In this document: piece by piece, positions 58,582 through 64,000 of the stretch
How the letters are laid out: the number at the start of each line of letters is the position of its first letter
Numbering within the stretch: position 1 is the stretch's first letter
DNA from: Cordylochernes scorpioides
Taxonomy: Eukaryota; Arthropoda; Arachnida; Pseudoscorpiones; Chernetidae
DNA: 64,000 bases
Assembly (NCBI GenBank): GCA_030710605.1
Contig: CP092879.1
Location: forward strand, 26,307,844-26,371,843
Direction: 5' to 3'
The notes under the pieces: model-generated
The model's input: only the letters and a program-made list of their open reading frames with translations
What the model was told of the DNA's origin: nothing
The model's database searches: none
Program-made: the position numbers and the translations under genes

Positions 58582-58881
58582 ACATATCATATTGACAGAG
58601 GTACAGAGATGACAGAGACGCGTGGTGGAATACACATATAATATTGACAGAGGTACAGAGATGCCATAGACGAGAGGAAATACACATGTTTTATTGAAAA
58701 AAATACAGAGATGCCAGAGAAGCGGGGAGTACACATATTTTATTGATCGAAGTACGAAGATGTCAGAGACTCGCGGGGGAGTTCACATATTGTATTGACA
58801 GGGGTACATAAATTCCAGAGACGGGGATAGTACACATTTTTTTAACATAAGTACAAAAATCCCACAGACGCGAGGAGTATA

Positions 58882-59281
58882 TGTCATAATATTTGGAAAT
58901 ATGTAAAATAAAATGGCCTGTGTGGGAGTACAAGGAAAGAGGAAAGATAGCGAGGTTAACAAACAACCCCCTTGGTAAACAAGTATCACGACTTCATTAT
59001 CTCCCCTAGGGGACTTATCTTACTAAAAAAGCGGCTTATAAGCGGCTAGACGGGATGATAAAAGTTCAGTTCTCACCGAAGTGGCCTCGACGCCAGTTGT
59101 TCTAGGGGTTGTTCTGGGACCTTCTATCTTTCCTCCCCGATCTATTTCCTCACGGGCTTTTGCCTCTGGATCCTGTCTCCTGTGTGTCCTTACCACCCAT
59201 CGCTCAACAACCACGACTGCTTCTAGCCAACATGCCACACTGCATTCATCCAACAGCATAAACTACTACTACATTACCACA
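58882..59281 (+). mobile_element. 5' LTR of gag-only gypsy-type element
   Basis: 400 bp, TGTCATAATATTTGGAAATA to CTACATTACCACA, differing from 61,877-62,276 at only two positions. TATA stands before it and again after the 3' LTR, so a 4-bp target duplication is possible but of low complexity. The next bases, TTGAAAAGTCGACAGG, are not a TGG-type primer site. Confidence 0.92.
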
Positions 59282-59297
59282 TTGAAAAGTCGACAGG

Positions 59298-60940
59298 ATG
59301 AACAAGGACAAGAACCAGACCCCATCGGAGGTAGACCAGATCGACGAGAGAGTGGAGCTTCCCTCCCCCCAATCACTCTGGAGAACCTGGTAACCCAGCT
59401 CACAATTGCCTTACAAAACCTCCGCCCAAAGGCCCGTCAAGACTTAGAGGTGCCCAAGTATGACGGTACGTATCCAGCACAAAGCTTCTTCGAGACCTAC
59501 GACAACCAAGCGGACCGAGCTGGACTCTCCGCTTCCGAAAAACTAGACAGACTGCCGCTGTTCCTGGTCCAACAGCCCTTGCAAGACTTCCACCAGCTTC
59601 GGCTGGACACTCGGAACTACTTCCAGGCGAGAGACGCCTTGCTGGATCTCTCCCCCTCGACCAGCAAAGCTACCTACTCGAAATACTTCGCCCTGCGCCT
59701 ACAAGGTCAGTCCCTGGAAGAATATTACCGCACCAAGACCGCCATGGGGCTACAACTAGGCCTGCCTCAAGAGGCTATCTTGGAAACCTTGACCGAAGGA
59801 CTACCCTTCGGTGACCAACAGTTAGTAAGGATCATACCGCCAACCTCCCTAACCGAGTGGTATGAAAGGGTAACAAGGATTCGGGAATATACCCAGCCAA
59901 CGACACGCCAAGCGAGCAGTGGTCCACCTTATATCTCGGGACCCTACACCAGCACCCAGAGATATAAATCCAGGTCTTCCCACAGTGCAAACAGCCTGCC
60001 ATCTTCACCATGTCGGTGCTGTGGCCAGAATCATTGCAACAAAAAATGTCGTAAAAAAACATTCGCCGCCGACAATACTCTCCTCCACCAGGTACAGACC
60101 CCTGAACAGAGGTCTTCTCTCCGGGATGCGCAAATCCATTCCATCGAGCAAGCTATTACAAAACCAATAGCCACGCCCCAAATATTCCACGTCGCACCTT
60201 CCCAAGTCCCAATTAAACAAACGTCCCAAGTCCCAATTAAACAAACTTCCCAAGTCCCAATTGAACAGACTTCCCAAGTCCCAATTGAACAAACTTCCCA
60301 AGCCCCAATTGAACAAACTTCCCAAGTCCCAATTGCACAGACTTCCCAAGTCCCAATTGAACAGACTTCCCAAGTCCCAATTGCACAGACTTTCCAAGCC
60401 CCAATTGAACAGACTTCCCAAGTCCCAATTGAACAAACTTCCCAAGTCCCAATTGAACAAACTTCCCAAGTCCCAATTGAACAAACTCCCCAAGTCCCAA
60501 TTGAACAAACTTCCCAAGTCCCAATTGAACAAACTTCCCAAGTCCCAATTGAACAAACTTCCCAAGTCCCAATTGCACATACTTCCCAAGATCCCACTAC
60601 CCCTGATCCACATGAGCTGATTGTGGAAGATGAGATGTCCAAGAACCCTCAACATGACAACCGCCAACTGTTAGAGGACACAGCCCTTAGTGACTCTAGC
60701 ACGCCGGACAAGCGAGACAGCCCCAGTCTCAGTGAGGAGAAGTGCTACGAGAGCTTTGGTGACTGCGAGCATTCCGACTGTAGTAGAGTAATGGAAAACC
60801 CCACTGGAATAATTTCTTCCAACAACGCCGTCCCCTGCCAGTCTACGCCACCACGAGCGGATCAAGCCGCCTACGTCCCGCGGACTCGTCTACACGCCAT
60901 GTACGGCAACCACATTCCCCATCGGGACTTTCCAACATGA
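59298..60940 (+). CDS. Gag protein of a gag-only LTR element, with glutamine-rich octapeptide repeat
   Basis: The long open frame covers about 59,285-60,940. Its capsid region has LEVPKYDGTYPAQSFFETYD, LFLVQQPLQDFHQL, YFALRLQGQSLEEYYRTKTA and EWYERVTRIREYTQP, the layout of Ty3/gypsy gag. A CCHC-like knuckle follows (CRCCGQNHCNKKC), then about 16 tandem SQVPIEQT repeats and an acidic tail ending near HIPHRDFPT. The frame has no ATG before mid-capsid. The nearest plausible start, ATG at 59,298 (MNKDKNQTPSEVD), is in another frame and would need a shift at the C6 run near 59,370. No protease, RT, RNase H or integrase exists between the LTRs, so the element needs proteins from a relative. Near-identical LTRs show recent movement. 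Confidence 0.8.
60200..60583 (+). repeat. 24-bp tandem repeat within gag
   Basis: Sixteen consecutive 24-bp units of the type TCCCAAGTCCCAATTGAACA + AACT encode SQVPIEQT with K, A or H variants. The units differ by few bases, so the array expands in frame. The repeat sits between the zinc knuckle and the acidic tail. Confidence 0.95.
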
Positions 60941-61876
60941 ACCAAGTCTTCAACACAACCCAGCTTCGAAGTCCAACAGAAGCCCATCAACAGTGAGTGT
61001 TTAACTTTATTGTGATTTCATCCGTTTACATTTTTGCTTGTTATATATATCACATCCATGTTAGCCCACTTTTAGCACAGTTCATGCTCTAAATAACTTA
61101 TCTCATATCAATTTTAAAACCATAATATGCCACAAGCTTTCAAGCTTACAATGCCTTATTTTATTCTCAATAACATGTTCTCTCGAAAATGTTTCTTATC
61201 TTACACCATCGCTCTTGAAAAAAAAAAAAAAACTCTTGTTTTTAATTTTTCGTATATCAACTTATGTTTTTTATGAACCAATGACCAAATTTTCGCTGAA
61301 CCTCTCAGTCTTTCTGCAGTGTATCTATTCCTACATTGAAACTTAGGTTCTGAAAGTCAAGGCTTTTTTTTTCAACCATTCGACCTCAGAGGTCTTATTT
61401 TTTGTCAATTGACCGCAAAGGTCCACTTTTTTTTTCTCACTCGACCCCGAAGGTCTTTTTCACGTACGTGCATGTCCATTATTTGTTAAATTTATTAATT
61501 TTAGTGTCATCAAGAGAACCGCACATAATTTGTCTGCCTAATCAATCTCCTTCATTCTAAAGTATCTCTGTAAAATGTCTCAATACGTTTTGTTGACGAA
61601 TGCTGCAGAGATGACTATTTGCTCCAGCCTCTTTCTAATGGCTTCCTTTGTTCATTTTAGATTGTTGAACCACTTACTTTAGAGCTCTCTTACTTTCCAC
61701 CTTTCCATTCTCTTCACCTCCTCATTCACGTATCCATATTGTACATAGCTATGATTGTCCATACCTACACTCTGTACCATATTAACCTACACATAAAATT
61801 AATTTGTACATAGCCAAATTATTTCCCACCCTCAAAGAATTTCCTGCACAAATTCTTATTTGAAAGGGGGGACATC
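60941..61876 (+). other. Non-coding 3' part of the gag-only element
   Basis: 936 bp without an open frame, where pol would lie in a full element. AT-rich, with an A14 run near 61,220. Three small hairpins of form GACC-N5-GGTC with T runs nearby lie at 61,382-61,394, 61,411-61,423 and 61,443-61,455. It ends with a purine tract (GAAAGGGGGGACATC) next to the 3' LTR, as needed for plus-strand priming. Confidence 0.75.
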
Positions 61877-62276
61877 TGTCATAATATTTGGAAATATGTA
61901 AAATAAAATGGCCTGTGTGGGAGTACAAGGAAAGAGGGAAGATAGCGAGGTTAACAAACAACCCCCTTGGTAAACAAGTATCACGACTTCATTATCTCCC
62001 CTAGGGGACTTATCTTACTAAAAAAGCGGCTTATAAGCGGCTAGACGGGATGATAAAAGTTCAGTTCTCACCGAAGTGGCCTCGACGCCAGTTGTTCTAG
62101 GGGTTGTTCTGGGACCTTCTATCTTTCCTCCCCGATCTATTTCCTCACGGGTTTTTGCCTCTGGATCCTGTCTCCTGTGTGTCCTTACCACCCATCGCTC
62201 AACAACCACGACTGCTTCTAGCCAACATGCCACACTGCATTCATCCAACAGCATAAACTACTACTACATTACCACA
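61877..62276 (+). mobile_element. 3' LTR of gag-only gypsy-type element
   Basis: 400 bp, same ends as 58,882-59,281, two substitutions (GAAAGAGGGAAG for GAAAGAGGAAAG, and ACGGGTTTTTGCC for ACGGGCTTTTGCC). Followed by a TA run and a scrap of satellite. Confidence 0.92.
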
Positions 62277-62341
62277 TATATATATATATATTAATGACAG
62301 TGGTTCATAAATGCCAGAGACGCTGGTGGAATATACATATT
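62277..62341 (+). repeat. Satellite remnant between two LTR elements
   Basis: After a TA run, TTAATGACAGTGGTTCATAA and ATGCCAGAGACGCTGGTGGA are recognisable 48-bp satellite. It shows that the flanking LTR elements both inserted into the same array. Confidence 0.8.
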
Positions 62342-62848
62342 GTCACGTATAAGGCCTGAAAATGCCTACAATCTCCGCCAATAGATGGCGCTCTCGCCTG
62401 TTTCCATCTGAAACTGGTGTGGGAATCGCCGTCTGCTGTAGTCCCGTTTCCTGGGGAAAATGTTTTTAAATACACTTTTTTATTGGCCCTAGGAGGTAAC
62501 ATAATGTAAATACCTGTTGTTTATTATCCCATTTGAATGTAATTTTTGGCAGTGAATGACAATAAAGAGTAGTGTTTGAAGTCTTGGTGCCACCTGCTGT
62601 TGCTCCTCTCGCCATCGCCAAATTGCTGCTGCTACTCTTCTGGTAAGTCTCTGATGTCCCCCCTCCAATAATAAGGCAGAGAGATATTGCCAGAGGAAGG
62701 GAGTTCCCCTTGAGCGGTGGTTCTCGGACGTCCTTGGGTGCTCTGCAGGGTCCAGCTACAGAGGGAGAGCAACGGGAGCCCGGGTAGGTGATCCACGAAG
62801 GAAGAAGCGGCGTCGATGCGAAGAACCGCGGAGGGTCAAGCAGCGACA
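62342..62848 (+). mobile_element. 5' LTR of a further Ty3/gypsy element
   Basis: Starts TGTCACGTATAAGGCCTGAA and ends near GCAGCGACA, followed one base later by TGGTGTCAGAAGTGGGATTC, a primer-site-like sequence. An AATAAA (GACAATAAAGAG) lies in the middle. The partner LTR is outside the window, so the right limit comes from the primer site only. Confidence 0.7.
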
Positions 62849-62849
62849 C

Positions 62850-62869
62850 TGGTGTCAGAAGTGGGATTC
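62850..62869 (+). other. Primer-binding site of the terminal gypsy element
   Basis: TGGTGTCAGAAGTGGGATTC directly downstream of the LTR. It has the TGG start and position expected. The tRNA is not assigned. Confidence 0.6.
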
Positions 62870-62960
62870 TTCCTCGTGGAAGTCATCGGGAGGCTCCTTT
62901 TTTTTTTTTTTTTTTTTTTTTGGTTGCTGACAAAGGCCCATTGAGGTGAGAGGCCAAGGG

Positions 62961-63242
62961 ATGGCCTCTGAGAAGGACTCGCTGGCCGAGATCGTCCGGA
63001 GGCTACAGGGATATCAGAAGGAGAGGGACGAATTAAAGCGCCGAAGATAGGAAGAAAGACTTCGGAGGGAAAAAGAATTCGAAGAAATAAGGCTTCTCAG
63101 AAGTAAAGATATTCAGCAATTGCTGTGTCAAATGGAGACCCACTTACAAAGGGAGCCTAGTACGGCCCAGTCAACCTTGGGTGGTGATTTCAGCGAGGCC
63201 CGGCGGAATCCCGAGGGCTGGAGGTCGAGCCGGCTCATATAG
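62961..63242 (+). pseudogene. Ty3/gypsy gag N-terminus with in-frame stop
   Basis: The ATG at 62,961 gives MASEKDSLAEIVRRLQGYQK, a charged, coiled-coil-like start. It meets TAG at 63,048-63,050 and then continues in the same frame (EERLRREKEFEEIRLLRSKD, QQLLCQMETHLQREPS) to a second TAG at 63,240. The first stop lies in a run of arginine/glutamate codons where a glutamine codon would be one change away. The LTR and primer site upstream show this is the 5' end of an LTR element that continues past the window. Confidence 0.7.
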
Positions 63243-63317
63243 AGGAAGTTCATGGAGTAGAGGGCCTGGTTGTGACACCTCTAGAACCAACTCTAAATCT
63301 TCTTCAGGCAGAGCCGC

Positions 63318-64000
63318 GAATGAAGCGGCCCCAGCGAAAGAAGCGGTGCCGGCGAGAGAAGCGGTGATTTCGGGAGAAACGGTGCCAGCGAGAAAAGAGG
63401 CTATGGCGCGAAAAGCGGTTCCGGCGAGAGAAGCGGTACCGGCAAGCAATGCCGCGAGAGAAGCGGTCTCGGCGAGAGGAGTGGTCCCGGAGAGAGGATT
63501 GGTCCCAGGAGAGAAGCGGTCCCTGCGAGAGGAGTGGTCCCGGCGAGAGGAGTGGTCCCGGCGAGAGAAATGGTCCCGGCGAGAGGAATGGTCCCGGCGC
63601 GAAAAGCGGTACCGAAGAGAGAAGCGGTACAGATATAAGAAGCGGTACCGGCATAAGAAGCGGTACCGGCAAGAGAAGCGGTACTGGCAAGAGAAGCGCC
63701 TCTGGCGCGAAAATCGGTGTCGGTATAAGAAGCAGAACCGGCAGAAGAAGCGGTACCAGCATGAGAAGCGCCTGCGGCGTGAGAAGCGGTTCCGGCGTGA
63801 GAAGCGGTTCCGGCGTGAGATGCGGTACCGGCGAAAGGGGCGGCTCCGGCGAGAGGGACGGCTCCGGCGAAAAGAGCGGCTGCTGGCGGGAGAAGCGGTC
63901 CCGGCGAGAAGGACGGCTCCAGCGAAAGGGCGACTCCGGCAATAGGGGCGGCTCCAGCGAGAAAGATGCCTTCAGCGAGAAAGACGGCTCCAGAGAGAAA
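63318..64000 (+). repeat. 18-bp minisatellite, probably within gag
   Basis: About 38 units of the type GCGGTACCGGCGAGAGAA run to the window end. One plus-strand frame gives VPAREA hexapeptides at first (PAKEAVPAREAV near 63,330-63,370); another gives arginine-rich KRYRREKR from about 63,590. Unit indels switch frames, and the minus strand is also open. It follows the gag N-terminus without an obvious boundary, so it is likely an expanded gag repeat region. GC content is far above the rest of the window. Confidence 0.85.

Larger units (their letters stand above)
55763..58881 (+). repeat. 48-bp minisatellite array, block 5
   Basis: Direct continuation of block 4 after the copia insertion. Many monomers have GGGGGGAGTACACAT linkers like those near 9-13 kb. 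It is interrupted at 58,385-58,581 by a 197-bp insert and ends at 58,881 where a 400-bp LTR begins. Confidence 0.93.

Noticed and set aside
60005-60667. Minus-strand frames with repeated GSLFNWDL or VCSIGTWE
   Set aside because: Shadows of the 24-bp repeat in plus-strand gag, which has capsid and zinc-knuckle motifs.
63304-63942. Proline-rich minus-strand frame in the 18-bp array
   Set aside because: Shadow of the 18-bp repeat. The LTR, primer site and gag start all point to plus-strand coding.

Overview
This is eukaryotic, animal-type nuclear DNA with no bacterial or organellar gene. The retroelement mix (BEL/Pao with DUF1759/DUF1758-type gag-protease, Ty3/gypsy and Ty1/copia, all AT-rich) suggests an arthropod, perhaps an arachnid. 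That assignment is inference only. I see no intact single-copy host gene. The window looks like heterochromatin-like satellite DNA used as a landing site by transposable elements.

Layout. A diverged tandem repeat with a 48-bp monomer fills about 1-13,865, 20,512-24,655, 35,511-36,865, 37,635-40,710, 46,838-53,345, 55,763-58,881 and a scrap at 62,277-62,341. The arrays show higher-order structure, with units near 194, 220, 1,010 and 1,320 bp. Two paralogous non-satellite spacers, A (16,417-20,511) and B (40,711-44,285), lie between arrays. Three array beginnings (window start, 20.5 kb, 46.87 kb) share the same ordered leading monomers, so the large-scale unit is spacer plus array. Each spacer holds a small TIR element, a foldback-type element and a candidate three-exon reading frame that I do not recognise.

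Insertions. From 24.66 to about 35.1 kb there is a nest: a deleted gypsy copy with a tRNA-Leu-like 3' half at its LTR, a minus-strand gypsy copy, a young BEL/Pao element inserted inside that copy's gag (identical 313-bp LTRs, target duplication ATGGA), and a 1.2-kb near-perfect palindrome. Further inserts are a solo-LTR-like piece (36,866-37,634), a decayed BEL/Pao 5' half (44,286-46.83 kb), a GC-rich non-LTR ORF1 fragment (47,172-47,604), an AT-rich 356-bp insert (50,992-51,347), an internally deleted copia element (53,346-55,762, target duplication CAGAG), a 197-bp Penelope-like insert with a hammerhead-like core (58,385-58,581), a gag-only gypsy-type LTR element (58,882-62,276) and the 5' end of another gypsy element (62,342 to the end).

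How the parts relate. The satellite and spacer evolve by unequal exchange. The mobile elements entered later, since several are bounded by target duplications taken from satellite monomers. LTR pairs rank the insertions by age: BEL/Pao copy 1 (no difference seen), the gag-only element (2 differences in 400 bp), copia (about 5 in 227 bp). Most open reading frames in the arrays are by-products of a period divisible by three.
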